A stretch of DNA of 64,000 bases from Chloroflexota bacterium (GCA_029561345.1 JAKQJC010000024.1:1-64000); one strand, 5' to 3'; shown: positions 7,977 through 17,966, counted from the first letter of the stretch. Notes: a model not told the origin generated them from the letters alone. Numbers and translations: made by a program.

Positions 7977-8213
7977 TCAGGCCTTGAGCCACGCGATCAC
8001 TTCGCTCACTTCCGGAATCCGTCCGGCGCACACCAGTTTTCCGTTGATCACCAGGCCCGGCGTGGCCAGGATGGGCCATTTCATGATCTCGGCCCGGTCG
8101 GTAATTTTCTCAAATTCGGCTTCAATACCCAGGGTTTCCACCGCTTTCACCGCGGCTTCTTCCACCCGTTTGCAGTTGGCGCATCCGCCGCCCAGCACTT
8201 TAATGTTGATCAT
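7977..8213 (-). CDS. Thioredoxin-like small redox protein (MTH895/redox-active disulfide type)
   Basis: About 78 residues with the fold [15 protein letters not shown] at the N-terminus: CANC is the redox pair, and [18 protein letters not shown] supplies the cis-proline loop. Such proteins commonly accompany ArsR regulators and metalloid permeases in anaerobes. Start at 8213 is preferred because AGGAG lies six bases upstream; the ATG at 8219 overlaps the arsR stop codon. It is co-transcribed with, and translationally coupled to, the second arsR gene. The CxxC-less protein at 5.4 kb looks like a paralogue. Confidence 0.85.
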   Translation of the reverse strand: MINIKVLGGGCANCKRVEEAAVKAVETLGIEAEFEKITDRAEIMKWPILATPGLVINGKLVCAGRIPEVSEVIAWLKA

Positions 8214-8215
8214 AT

Positions 8216-8623
8216 TCATCTCCTGTTATCTTGTGATTTTTCAGGTCCAGCCTGTCCGCTGCAGTGCGGACAGGCGCATTTCACGTCTTTTTTATCAGTT
8301 TCCAGGGCCGCCGTCCTGCCGGTCATGCGGCTGGCGGCATCCAGCACATCATAAATGCGCGCATCCACCACCCGGTAAAAAATGTTCCAGCCGTCGCGCC
8401 GGTCGCTGATCAGCCCGGCATCGCGCAGCACGGCCAGCTGCTGGGATATGTAGGCCTGGCGGTAACCCAGGTAGGCTTCCAGGTGACAGACACAGTGTTC
8501 GCCATCCCGCAGAATCTGGAGGATGGCCAGGCGCGCCGGATGCGTCAGCACTTTAAAAAGCTGCGCCTGCAGCTCATCGGCCGTTGTTTCAGCGGGTTTC
8601 GCGGTTATCATATTCAAACTCAT
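8216..8623 (-). CDS. ArsR/SmtB-family metalloregulator (second copy)
   Basis: 135 residues. [24 protein letters not shown] contains the Cys-x-Cys metal site in the third helix and the DNA-reading helix. A Cys cluster CACPHC near the C-terminus parallels that of the ArsR at 3.6 kb, so the two are paralogues. The ATG at 8623 lies seven bases after a TATAAT box, so the mRNA would be leaderless, and the same type of 22-bp palindrome overlaps the start. It heads a two-gene operon with the thioredoxin-like protein and is divergent from the glucokinase gene. Confidence 0.92.
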   Translation of the reverse strand: MSLNMITAKPAETTADELQAQLFKVLTHPARLAILQILRDGEHCVCHLEAYLGYRQAYISQQLAVLRDAGLISDRRDGWNIFYRVVDARIYDVLDAASRMTGRTAALETDKKDVKCACPHCSGQAGPEKSQDNRR

Positions 8624-8659
8624 GAATATGATTATAATTCTCCTGTCTTTTTTTGTCCA
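8609..8659 (-). promoter_or_regulatory. Promoter and palindromic operator of the second arsR
   Basis: On the minus strand TGGACA (8654-8659) and TATAAT (8631-8636) are 17 bases apart. CATATTC (8624-8630 read on minus) and GAATATG (8609-8615) form 7-base arms around 8 bases, matching in size and sequence the operator at 3631-3652. The ATG lies at the expected transcription start. Confidence 0.8.
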
Positions 8660-8695
8660 TCTTTTCCCGGGAATCAGTTCATTTTGTTAAGAAGA

Positions 8696-8725
8696 TTGAC
8701 AATAAAAAAGGGAATCTGCTATAAT
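8696..8725 (+). promoter_or_regulatory. Promoter of the ROK kinase gene
   Basis: Perfect TTGACA (8696-8701) and TATAAT (8720-8725) separated by 18 bases. Only seven bases separate the -10 box from the ATG at 8733, so the transcript probably starts at or next to the start codon. Confidence 0.8.
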
Positions 8726-8732
8726 CTGAGGC

Positions 8733-9665
8733 ATGGACGCATATATAGCTGTTGATGTTGGTGGAACTCAAATTCGGGTGAGCGTTTTTCCAGCGGAAGG
8801 CACCAAACCCCTCCGGCAGGAAAAAATCTCAACCCGCGATGTATCGCGCACGGCGACTGAACGCCTGATTGACCTGGTTGCCCGCCTGTGGCCCGAAGAC
8901 GCCACGGTGCGGTCCATTGGTTTGGCTGCCCCCGGGCCCACCGACCCCAAGGCCGGTGTGGTCATCGCGGCGCCCAACATCAAGGAATGGGTCAACTTCC
9001 CCCTGCAGCAAATTCTGCAGGACCGCTTCCATGTGCCTGTGTTGCTGGGCAATGACGCCAACCTGGCGGCCCTGGGTGAATGGAAATACGGCGCGGCAGT
9101 CGGCTACCACCATGTGGTGTTCCTCACCATCAGCACCGGCATCGGCGGCGGCATCATCATCGATGACCGGCTCCTGCTGGGCGAGCGCGGCTTGGCGGCC
9201 GAATGCGGCCATGTCATCATCGACCCCGATGGTCCGCTGTGCAACTGCGGCGGGCGCGGCCACCTCGAAGCCCTTTCCTCCGGCACGGCCATTGCCCGCT
9301 ATGTGGCCGATGAACTGAAAAAGGGCCGCCCCTCAAAGCTGCCCCTCGATCCCCCGCCCACCTCGCGCGATATCTTCAAAGCCGCCCAGACCGGCGACGC
9401 CCTGTCCATTGAAGCCTTTGCCCGCGCCGGCCACTACCTGGGTCTGTTTATTGCCAGCCTGGCCCATACCTTCAACCCCTCCATTGTGGTGCTCGGCGGC
9501 GGCGTCTCGCAAACCCGCGAACTGCTCATCAACCCGCTGTGGGAAACCCTCCGCAAGAACGTCATGGCCCCCGATTACATCAAAGACCTGGTCATCACCA
9601 CCGCCGCCCTTGGCGACGATGCCGGTCTCTACGGCGCCCTGGCTCTGGCCCAACAGGTCAAATAA
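8733..9665 (+). CDS. glk: ROK-family sugar kinase, probable glucokinase
   Basis: 310 residues, the usual length for ROK kinases without a DNA-binding domain. IAVDVGGTQIRVSV is the phosphate-binding loop, LLGNDANLAALGEW holds the catalytic Asp, STGIGGGIIID follows, and ECGH with CNCGGRGHLEAL is the zinc and sugar-binding ROK signature. It most likely phosphorylates glucose with ATP; related sugars cannot be excluded. It stands alone between its own promoter and a terminator. It would take up free glucose released by the cellobiose phosphorylase operon at 41-53 kb. Confidence 0.88.
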   Translation: MDAYIAVDVGGTQIRVSVFPAEGTKPLRQEKISTRDVSRTATERLIDLVARLWPEDATVRSIGLAAPGPTDPKAGVVIAAPNIKEWVNFPLQQILQDRFHVPVLLGNDANLAALGEWKYGAAVGYHHVVFLTISTGIGGGIIIDDRLLLGERGLAAECGHVIIDPDGPLCNCGGRGHLEALSSGTAIARYVADELKKGRPSKLPLDPPPTSRDIFKAAQTGDALSIEAFARAGHYLGLFIASLAHTFNPSIVVLGGGVSQTRELLINPLWETLRKNVMAPDYIKDLVITTAALGDDAGLYGALALAQQVK

Positions 9666-9689
9666 TCAGCTCTTCCATCCACAAACAGC

Positions 9690-9723
9690 GCGCTCCCTGA
9701 TGTTCTTCAGGGAGCGCTTTTTT
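9690..9723 (+). terminator. Rho-independent terminator after the ROK kinase gene
   Basis: GCGCTCCCTGA (9690-9700) pairs with TCAGGGAGCGC (9708-9718), followed by a run of T. Confidence 0.92.
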
Positions 9724-9728
9724 ACCCG

Positions 9729-9916
9729 GTAACTGCCTTGACAATGTCACATTTCTATCCTTTTTGCATTTTCAATACTTTCAATCAGCACAGCAACCGC
9801 ATGGGGAGTTTTTGCCCAGCTTTGGGGGCAAAAACTCCCCCAATAACGGTCTCCCCCGCCCACGGGCGGGGCCGGGGGGTGGGCAATCTTTAATGTGCCA
9901 TTGTCGAACTGCTCAC
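9729..9916 (+). repeat. Intergenic inverted-repeat element, copy B (complete)
   Basis: 188 bp bounded by imperfect 25-bp terminal inverted repeats (9729-9753 and 9892-9916) with core TTGACAATGTCACATT. Inside are a GAGTTTTTGCCC/GGGCAAAAACTC hairpin, a CCCCGCCCACGGGCGGGG hairpin and a G-rich run ending GGGGGGTGGG. Lies between convergent glk and rtcB. No transposase and no clear target duplication. Confidence 0.85.
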
Positions 9917-9954
9917 AAGCCAGGAAATGCCGCTGGCTGAGCAGTTGTGATTTT

Positions 9955-11391
<1,437 letters not shown>

Positions 11392-11398
11392 GGTTCAC

Positions 11399-11815
11399 CT
11401 ACACATCAAACACAATGCTGGTCGAAAGGCCGTCTTCACCCGGGCGGATGGCCAGCCCATGATAGGTGACGGCTTTGATCATGCGCGTCAGATGCGCCAG
11501 CGGTGCGCCAGAAAGTTCCGCTTCCAGCGCGCTGCCCGTCACCCTGATTGAAAATGCGTCAAACGCCAGGGCTTCGGTTTCGGCCAGGTAGAGCAGCTCT
11601 GCCAGCCAGCTCACCAGCAGGTCTTCCGCATCCACCCCGCTCAGGCTCAGGGTGCGGGTCTGGCGCGGACCCTCCCCCACCTGCGCCTGCATCAGAGCAT
11701 ACATGCCGGCGGCAGCCTCGGCCAGCAGACCGGGCAGGTCCGGCGCCCAGACCTGCAGCGCCCAATCTGCCGTGTTGGGCAGTTCAATAAACCCGCGGGG
11801 CTTCTTTTCTTTCAT
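11399..11815 (-). CDS. Archease, RtcB activator
   Basis: About 138 residues. FIELPNTADWALQVWAPDLPGLLAEAAAGMYALM and the C-terminal LTRMIKAVTYHGLAI match the archease (MTH1598/TM1083) family, with the acidic and His residues that bind the metal ion. The start is placed at 11815, nine codons inside the longest frame, because homology begins there and a TATACT box lies seven bases upstream. It shares the 11.82-kb intergenic space with the divergent FhaA gene. Confidence 0.9.
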   Translation of the reverse strand: MKEKKPRGFIELPNTADWALQVWAPDLPGLLAEAAAGMYALMQAQVGEGPRQTRTLSLSGVDAEDLLVSWLAELLYLAETEALAFDAFSIRVTGSALEAELSGAPLAHLTRMIKAVTYHGLAIRPGEDGLSTSIVFDV

Positions 11816-11859
11816 GCCTTTGAGTATAATACAGGTATCCATTTTCGTGAGGTTTTATC

Positions 11860-12651
11860 ATGCTCAAGTCGAAGCTTGATCAAATCGAAAAGCGTTTGCA
11901 GTACATGATTGAAGGCAGCCTGAGCGCCATCCTGCCCTGGTCCAACCCCAGGGCCAGCCTGGCCCACCAGCTGGTTCAGGCCATGCAGGCCAACCTGCAG
12001 GTGGCCTCTGACGGCGCCATGACCGCCCCCAACGTCTATAATATTCAGGTGCACCCCAGCCGCCGCGAGCAGTGGGATGCCAACCCCACCCTGCTCACCG
12101 ATATGGCGAAGGGGCTCTACCAGGCCGGCCTCGAAGCCGGCTTCCAGTTCCGTTCTGAGCCCACCCTGCATATCACCAGCGATGTGACCCTGCCGATGAA
12201 CGATATCCGCGTCTCATCCTATTCCGGGCCGCCGCCGTTGAGCGACACCGCCATCATGTCCATCGGCGCGATGACCTTCACCGCTGAACGCACCGAACCG
12301 ATTGTGCAGCGCGCCTACCTGATCAACGGCAACGATTACATTGAACTGGGCATGCGCACCATCAGCATTGGCCGCCGCGAAGATAACGAGTTGGTGATCA
12401 ACGACCCGCGCGTTTCGCGCGCCCACGCCCAGCTGCGCGCCATCAAAGGCAAGCATGTGCTCTTTGATCTGAATTCCACCGGCGGCACCTTCGTCAACAA
12501 CCAGCGCATCACCCAGTGCAACCTCTCTTCGGGCGATGTCATTTCCCTGGCCGGCTACATCTTGATTTACACCCAGGAAACCCCGCCCGGCGCCGATACC
12601 GGCAGCTTCCCCACCACCCCGGCCAACCTGCCGCCCGAAGAGCTTAAATGA
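11860..12651 (+). CDS. FhaA-type protein: DUF3662 domain plus FHA domain
   Basis: 263 residues. The N-terminal 120 residues (LDQIEKRLQYMIEGSL to SDVTLPMNDIRV) match the domain preceding FHA in actinobacterial FhaA. The C-terminal FHA domain, roughly residues 165-245, has the phosphothreonine-binding residues in SIGRREDNELVI, VSRAHAQL and NSTGGTFVNNQRI. FhaA proteins link Ser/Thr kinase signalling to cell-wall synthesis. A TATAAT at 11825-11830 and GAGGT before the ATG support expression. The stop overlaps the next start by four bases, and the SEDS protein downstream (14.4 kb) fits the wall connection. Confidence 0.92.
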   Translation: MLKSKLDQIEKRLQYMIEGSLSAILPWSNPRASLAHQLVQAMQANLQVASDGAMTAPNVYNIQVHPSRREQWDANPTLLTDMAKGLYQAGLEAGFQFRSEPTLHITSDVTLPMNDIRVSSYSGPPPLSDTAIMSIGAMTFTAERTEPIVQRAYLINGNDYIELGMRTISIGRREDNELVINDPRVSRAHAQLRAIKGKHVLFDLNSTGGTFVNNQRITQCNLSSGDVISLAGYILIYTQETPPGADTGSFPTTPANLPPEELK

Positions 12652-13085
12652 GCGAAATCATCGTCCTTGTTTTGCGGGTGATGGTGGCGTTGGCCCTGTA
12701 CGGCTTTCTGGGCTGGGCCTTCTACACCATCTGGCAGGATTTGAAAACCCAATCGGAGGTGGTGCAGGGTCACACCTACCCCGCCCTGATCATCCGGCGC
12801 GAAGGCGATGCGGAAGGCAAATCGCGCCGCTATGTCCAGCCGGAAATCACCATTGGCCGCGATCCTTCCTGCGATCTGCCCATTCCCAACACCACCATCT
12901 CTGCCCACCATGCCCGCCTGGCTTACCACCACCGCCAATGGTGGGTGGAAGACCAGCAGTCCACCAACGGCACCTTCCTGAACCAGGAACGCGTTCTGAC
13001 GCCCACGGTGATTGTTTCGGGCGACGAACTGCGCTGCGGCCAGGTGACCCTCACCGTCACCTTCGACGCCAGCGCCTCTTCATAA
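12648..13085 (+). CDS. FhaB-type membrane-anchored FHA protein
   Basis: 145 residues. One N-terminal membrane helix (VLVLRVMVALALYGFLGWAF), a short linker, and an FHA domain with TIGRDPSCDLPI, TISAHHARL and STNGTFLNQERV, all key phosphopeptide-binding positions. Same build as FhaB/FipA. Coupled to FhaA by an ATGA overlap. No Ser/Thr kinase gene is present in the window, so its partner lies elsewhere. Confidence 0.9.
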   Translation: MSEIIVLVLRVMVALALYGFLGWAFYTIWQDLKTQSEVVQGHTYPALIIRREGDAEGKSRRYVQPEITIGRDPSCDLPIPNTTISAHHARLAYHHRQWWVEDQQSTNGTFLNQERVLTPTVIVSGDELRCGQVTLTVTFDASASS

Positions 13086-13141
13086 TTTTCTCTCGGCAGG
13101 CGTGCAGGGCGAGCGGCCGCTCATCCTGACATGACCTCATT

Positions 13142-13347
13142 ATGAGTTGATTGACAATATAATATTTCTGCCTTTCCTGGGTTTTCTTATCTCCAACCAG
13201 GAAATTAACCGCACGGGGATTTTTGCCCCGCTTTGCGGGGCAAAAATCCCCCAATAGATATCTCCCCCGCCCACGGGCGGGGGCCTGCCCTCGAGAAGCG
13301 GGGGCCGGGGGGTGGGCAGTTTAATACTGTAGTGGCATTTAGCTCTG
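13142..13347 (+). repeat. Intergenic inverted-repeat element, copy C (degenerate ends)
   Basis: Internal structure equals copies B and D: AGGAAATTAACCGC, a GGGGATTTTTGCCCC/GGGGCAAAAATCCCC hairpin, CCCCCGCCCACGGGCGGGGG and a run ending GGGGGGTGGG, with a small extra insertion. The terminal repeats have diverged. Two similar hairpins, 13104-13125 and 13373-13395 (GCAGGG, GAGC, GCCGCTCA in both), flank it. The rest of the 398-base gap 13086-13483 holds no gene. Confidence 0.75.
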
Positions 13348-13483
13348 AACATTGATTGTCAAACATAAACAGGCAGGGGTGAGCAGCCGCTCACCTTTGA
13401 ATGACGAGATCATCCCTGGTTATGCCGCAATTATTCCGGCTGACCGGCAGTCACAAACTTATTTTGATTAACCTGGAGGCATT

Positions 13484-14353
13484 ATGGAAAAACCACTCTT
13501 TGGCGTGATCGGCGGTTCGGGGCTCTATGCCATTGACGGCCTGGAGATCATCGAAAAGCGCGAGGTCGTCACCCCCTTCGGCCAGCCCAGCGCCCCCCTC
13601 ATGCTGGGCCGCCTGGAAGGCCGGCCCGTGGCTTTTCTGGCCCGCCACGGCCTCACCCATCACATCAACCCATCCGAGGTGAACTACCGCGCCAACATCT
13701 ATGCCATGAAATCCATCGGCGTGGATCACCTGGTCAGCATCAGCGCCTGCGGTTCGCTGCGCGAAGATTACGCCCCCGGCCAGCTCGCCGTCCCCGATCA
13801 ACTGGTGGACCTGACCCACAAGCGCGCCCGCTCTTTCTTTGGCGAGGGCATGGTGGCCCATGTGGGCGTGGCTGACCCCTTCTGCCCGGAATTTTCGCGC
13901 CTGTTGCTGCAGGCCCTGCACGATGTCAACGCTGATGTTCACAAGGGCGGCTCGCTGATCACCATTGAAGGCCCGCGCTTCTCCACCCGCGGCGAATCCA
14001 ACCTTTACCGCGCCTGGGGCCTCTCCCTCATTGGCATGACCACCTCTCCCGAGGCCTTTTTGGCCCGCGAAGCCGAAATGTGCTACGCCGTCATCTCGCA
14101 TGTCACCGATTACGACGTCTGGCACGTCACCGAGGAACCCGTCAGCGCCGAAATGGTGATGCGCACCCTCAGCCAGAACACCACCACCGTGCAGGCGGCC
14201 CTCAAGCGCCTGGTGCACATCCTCACCCCCGAGCGCACCTGTGCCTGCGGCTCAGCCCTGGCCAACGCCATCATGACCGCCCGCGAACACATCCCCGCCG
14301 CCACCCAGGAAAAACTGCAGCTGCTGGTTCAGAAATACTGGAAACCCGCCTGA
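13484..14353 (+). CDS. mtnP: S-methyl-5'-thioadenosine phosphorylase
   Basis: 289 residues, family length. Cleaves methylthioadenosine with phosphate to adenine and methylthioribose-1-phosphate in methionine salvage. GVIGGSGLYAIDG is the phosphate loop, ARHGLTHHINPSEVNYRANIYAM and ISACGSLRE are typical, and MTTSPEAFLAREAEMCYA plus VTDYDVWH form the purine and substrate pocket. ATG follows CTGGAGGCATT. The next gene starts one base after its stop, so they are co-transcribed although unrelated in function. A purine nucleoside phosphorylase of the same fold is the alternative, less likely given MTTSPEA. Confidence 0.92.
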   Translation: MEKPLFGVIGGSGLYAIDGLEIIEKREVVTPFGQPSAPLMLGRLEGRPVAFLARHGLTHHINPSEVNYRANIYAMKSIGVDHLVSISACGSLREDYAPGQLAVPDQLVDLTHKRARSFFGEGMVAHVGVADPFCPEFSRLLLQALHDVNADVHKGGSLITIEGPRFSTRGESNLYRAWGLSLIGMTTSPEAFLAREAEMCYAVISHVTDYDVWHVTEEPVSAEMVMRTLSQNTTTVQAALKRLVHILTPERTCACGSALANAIMTAREHIPAATQEKLQLLVQKYWKPA

Positions 14354-14354
14354 C

Positions 14355-16832
14355 ATGTTCTTCTTCCCCGTTCCAGACCCGGCCCTGCCCCACCAGAAGA
14401 TCCGCGGCCGCCTGATGACCCTGGCGGCCTTCTTCGTGGCCTGCCTGGCGGCCGCCCTCACCCTGGCGCCCGCGGTGCGCTATCATTCCTTCGAGGTGGA
14501 GCTGCGCTGGATGCACTGGGTGGGCATGGTGGTGTGGCTGGCCTCCTTCATGCTCATTTACCGCCGCGTGGTGCGCGTGCTGCCCGACAGCGACCCCTAT
14601 CTGCTGCCGGCCGCCGCCCTGCTCAGCGGATGGGGCCTGATGACCATCTGGCGCCTCTCCAGCGATTACGGCGCCCGCCAGACCGTCTGGCTGGTGGTGT
14701 GCACCGCCGTCATTGTGGTGGGGCTGCGCTTCCCGCGCCTGCTCGATTTTCTCCAGCGCTATAAATACCTGTGGCTCACCACCGGCCTGCTGCTCACCCT
14801 GCTGACCTTTGCGGTGGGGGTTTATCCGGGCGGGGTTGGACCCGATTTGTGGCTCAACCTGGGCGGGTTCTTTTTGCAGCCCTCCGAACCGCTCAAGCTG
14901 CTGTTGATCATTTACCTGGCAGCCTACCTGGCGCAGGTGATTCCCCTCAGTTTCAACTTCATGCAGCTGGCCCTGCCCACCCTGGCTCTGGCCGGCATTT
15001 CCCTGGCCCTGCTGGTGGGCCAGCGCGACCTGGGCACCGCCAGCATTTTTATGCTGGTTTATGCCGGGGTGCTCTATACCTCGCTGGGCCGCAAAATCAT
15101 CCCTGTGTTCAGCCTGCTGGTGCTCATCGGCGCCGCTGCCGCCGGTTACATGCTCTTCGACGTGGTGCGCCTGCGCGTGGAATCGTGGCTCAATCCCTGG
15201 CCCGATCCCACCGGCCGCTCTTACCAGGTCATCCAGTCGCTCATCTCCATCGCCGCGGGCGGGGTGGTGGGCTCAGGGCCGGGCCTGGGCAGCCCGGGGC
15301 TGGTGCCGGTGGCCCAATCTGACTTTATCTACACCGCCATCGCCGAAGAAAGCGGCCTGCTGGGCTCCACCGGGCTGGCGGCGCTCATCGGTCTGTTCAG
15401 CCTGCGCGGATTGGTGGTGGCGGTGCGCGCCTCCAGTCATTACCAGCGTTACCTGGCCGCCGGGCTCTCCATCCTGATCGGCGTGCAAAGCCTGCTCATC
15501 ATCGGCGGCAATGTGCGCCTGCTGCCCCTCACCGGCGTGACCCTGCCTTTCGTCTCCTACGGCGGCTCATCCCTGGTGGTCTCGTTCAGCGCCCTGCTGC
15601 TGCTGCTGCTCATCAGCGACCGCGGCGGCGAAGACCCCGTGCCCCTGGCCCGTCCCCAGCCTTACTGGCTGCTGGGCGGCCTGCTGCTGGTTGGCCTGGG
15701 CGCTGCCATTTTCATGAGCAGCTGGTGGGCTTCGTGGCGCAGCCTGGATCTCACCGCGCGCTACGATAACGCCCGCCGCAGCATCAATGACCGCTATGTG
15801 CAGCGCGGCAGCCTGCTGGACCGCAACGGCGTGGTGCTCAACGGCACGGCCGGCGAGGCCGGCGGTTATTCCCGCTTCACCGCCTACCCGCCGCTCAGTC
15901 CGGTGCTGGGCTACACCCACCCCGTTTACGGTCAGGCTGCCCTCGAGGTGACCTTTGACCCTTACCTGCGCGGCACGGCCGGCTATCCCATGCAGGAAAT
16001 CTGGTGGCAGCAGCTCATTGCCAGCCAGCCGCCCCCCGGCCAGGATGTGCGCCTGACCCTCAGCCTTTCGCTGCAGCAGGTGGTGGATCAGGCTTTCGCC
16101 GGGCATACTGGCGCGGCGGTGCTGATGAATGCCGAGACCGGCGAGGTGCTGGCCATGGCCTCGCATCCCAATTTTGACGCCAACAAGCTGGATGAAATTT
16201 GGGATCAGGTCACCCACGATCCCTCGGCCCCCCTGGTCAACCGCGCGGTGCTGGGCTATTACCCCACCACGGGCGGCTGCCTTTCGCCTTTTGAAACCGC
16301 CAATGCCATCACTCCCGGCGCCGGCGAAACCGTCCCCGATGGGTCGCTGATCCACCGCCTGGGCTTTGATCTCAACCTGACCGGCTTCACCGGCCCATCG
16401 CCGGTGGCCACGCCCACGCCCCTGCCTGGCAAGGTGACCAGCGCCCCGGTTTATGCGCCGCTGGTGTCGCCGCTGCAAATGGCCCAGGCGGCTGCCAGTT
16501 TCAGCGCGGGCGGCCTGCGCCCTGAGCCGCGCCTGGCCCTCTCCATCAATGTTGAACGCAAAGGCTGGGTGACCCTGCCCGCCGCCTCCGACCCGGTGGC
16601 GGTGTTCAGCCCGCGTCAGGTTAACGACATCACCGCCATCCTCGCCGTCCCCGAAACCACCCTCTGGGAAAAGACCTGCCGCGCCGACGACCAGACCACC
16701 TGGTACATTGGCGGCACGCTGGCCACCTGGCGCGGATCGCCCTTTGTGGTGGTGCTGCTGCTGGAAGAGGATAATCCGGAACTGGCCGCCAGCGCCGGAC
16801 GCAGCATTCTGCAGGCTGCCCTCAACCCCTGA
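14355..16832 (+). CDS. SEDS (FtsW/RodA) glycosyltransferase fused to a degenerate transpeptidase domain
   Basis: 825 residues. Residues about 20-425 form a multi-helix SEDS peptidoglycan polymerase: LNLGGFFLQPSEPLKL, YQVIQSLISIAAGGVVG, AQSDFIYTAIAEESG with the catalytic Asp (323) and LPFVSYGGSS. After a membrane helix (about 435-460), a class B PBP-like domain starts: RGSLLDRNGVVLNG, then GAAVLMNAETGEVLAMASHPNFDANK. Where an active enzyme has a Ser-x-x-Lys (as in YPPGSTFK), this protein reads YPTTGGCLSPF, and no Lys-Thr-Gly motif is visible near the end. So polymerase residues are kept while transpeptidase residues are lost. FHA genes upstream fit a cell-wall role. Confidence 0.9.
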   Translation: MFFFPVPDPALPHQKIRGRLMTLAAFFVACLAAALTLAPAVRYHSFEVELRWMHWVGMVVWLASFMLIYRRVVRVLPDSDPYLLPAAALLSGWGLMTIWRLSSDYGARQTVWLVVCTAVIVVGLRFPRLLDFLQRYKYLWLTTGLLLTLLTFAVGVYPGGVGPDLWLNLGGFFLQPSEPLKLLLIIYLAAYLAQVIPLSFNFMQLALPTLALAGISLALLVGQRDLGTASIFMLVYAGVLYTSLGRKIIPVFSLLVLIGAAAAGYMLFDVVRLRVESWLNPWPDPTGRSYQVIQSLISIAAGGVVGSGPGLGSPGLVPVAQSDFIYTAIAEESGLLGSTGLAALIGLFSLRGLVVAVRASSHYQRYLAAGLSILIGVQSLLIIGGNVRLLPLTGVTLPFVSYGGSSLVVSFSALLLLLLISDRGGEDPVPLARPQPYWLLGGLLLVGLGAAIFMSSWWASWRSLDLTARYDNARRSINDRYVQRGSLLDRNGVVLNGTAGEAGGYSRFTAYPPLSPVLGYTHPVYGQAALEVTFDPYLRGTAGYPMQEIWWQQLIASQPPPGQDVRLTLSLSLQQVVDQAFAGHTGAAVLMNAETGEVLAMASHPNFDANKLDEIWDQVTHDPSAPLVNRAVLGYYPTTGGCLSPFETANAITPGAGETVPDGSLIHRLGFDLNLTGFTGPSPVATPTPLPGKVTSAPVYAPLVSPLQMAQAAASFSAGGLRPEPRLALSINVERKGWVTLPAASDPVAVFSPRQVNDITAILAVPETTLWEKTCRADDQTTWYIGGTLATWRGSPFVVVLLLEEDNPELAASAGRSILQAALNP

Positions 16833-16928
16833 ACCATCCCGGCCCCGGAACTCGAAACCGGGGCTTTCTGAATTTTCCTGGCCGGTATCAATTCACAAAA
16901 CAAGGCCATAGGGAGGAAATCCATATTT

Positions 16929-17966
16929 ATGAAGAAGCATCTTGCGCCTGCGGCTTTACTGTTTTTTTTATCCCTTCTGCTGTTTTTAACTGCCTGCGGA
17001 CCTGCGCCAGAAGCAGCTCCCACCGCCTTGCCGCAAACGCCGCCCTCCGCCCTCACGCTGACCGCGCCGCCAACCGCTTTACCCTCCCCCACAATGACGG
17101 TCACCCCAACCGTGCAGCCTTCGCAGACACCTATGACAGTCCCAAGCCCCACCCCCACATCAACCCCGATAACGATCGTTTCAAGGGTGTGGGAAAAGGA
17201 CGGCATGGAGCAGGTCTTTGTGCCAGCCGGGGAGTTTACGATGGGACATTCAGATTTTGGTCAATACGTTCACAGTGTGTATTTGGATGCCTATTGGATC
17301 GACAAAACCGAAATCACCAATGCCATGTTCACGCAGTTTGTCAGCGAAACCCATTATTGGACAGATTCTAAAAAAAATGGAAAAGGACGAATCATAGAAA
17401 ACGGTGTCTACAAAGAAATCTACGGCGCCAATTGGGAACACCCGCAGGGCCTAACCAGCGATTTGCAGGGCAAGGACCATTGGCCGGTGACTCAGGTGAG
17501 CTGGAACGATGCCGCGGCCTACTGTGCCTGGGCAGGGAAACGATTACCAACCAATGCGGAGTGGGAGAAAGCCGCTAGAGGGCCGGATGGCCGCAAATAT
17601 CCCTGGGGAAACGAAAACTCTAATTGTAATCTGGCTAACATGGAAATTGACGGCATTCCTTGCATTGGTGGGACAACCAAAGTTGGAAGTTACCTAGATG
17701 GAATCAGCCCTTATGGCGCATTGGATATGGTTGGTAATGTATGGGAATGGGTGTATGACTGGGTTGACCCTAAATTAGCCCTCAATATTCCCAGACCTAC
17801 ACTTATTAATCCTATCAATAATCCAATGGGGCCATACAGTGGAAATTATAAAATGATGCGTGGTGATGGTTGGAATACATATTTCATTGAATTGCATTTA
17901 CAACCTATGGAATATGCAAACTTCTACGGTTTCCGCTGCGTATCCCCCGAGCCCGCAGGTCATTGA
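16929..17966 (+). CDS. Formylglycine-generating-enzyme-like (SUMF1 fold) lipoprotein without catalytic Cys
   Basis: 345 residues. Signal peptide with lipobox LTAC (Cys23), a Pro/Thr-rich linker to about residue 80, then an FGE/SUMF1 domain: FVPAGEFTMGHSDF, DAYWIDKTEITNAMF, PVTQVSWNDAAAYCAWAGKRLPTNAEWEKAARG, GNVWEWVYDW, and YGFRCV at the end. In true FGE a Cys pair near the RGGSW segment does the oxidation; here RGDGWNTYFIEL has no Cys, so it is probably a binding or structural member. The second half is visibly more A/T-rich than its neighbours, hinting at different origin. It sits alone before a terminator. Confidence 0.85.
   Translation: MKKHLAPAALLFFLSLLLFLTACGPAPEAAPTALPQTPPSALTLTAPPTALPSPTMTVTPTVQPSQTPMTVPSPTPTSTPITIVSRVWEKDGMEQVFVPAGEFTMGHSDFGQYVHSVYLDAYWIDKTEITNAMFTQFVSETHYWTDSKKNGKGRIIENGVYKEIYGANWEHPQGLTSDLQGKDHWPVTQVSWNDAAAYCAWAGKRLPTNAEWEKAARGPDGRKYPWGNENSNCNLANMEIDGIPCIGGTTKVGSYLDGISPYGALDMVGNVWEWVYDWVDPKLALNIPRPTLINPINNPMGPYSGNYKMMRGDGWNTYFIELHLQPMEYANFYGFRCVSPEPAGH

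Noticed and set aside
2250-8623. Arsenic island as a recently acquired mobile element
   Set aside because: No integrase, transposase or tRNA end was found, and base composition by eye matches the neighbourhood. Clustering alone is not evidence of mobility.
15567-16478. Long minus-strand frame inside the SEDS fusion gene
   Set aside because: Antisense of a strongly supported membrane protein; composition typical of a shadow frame.
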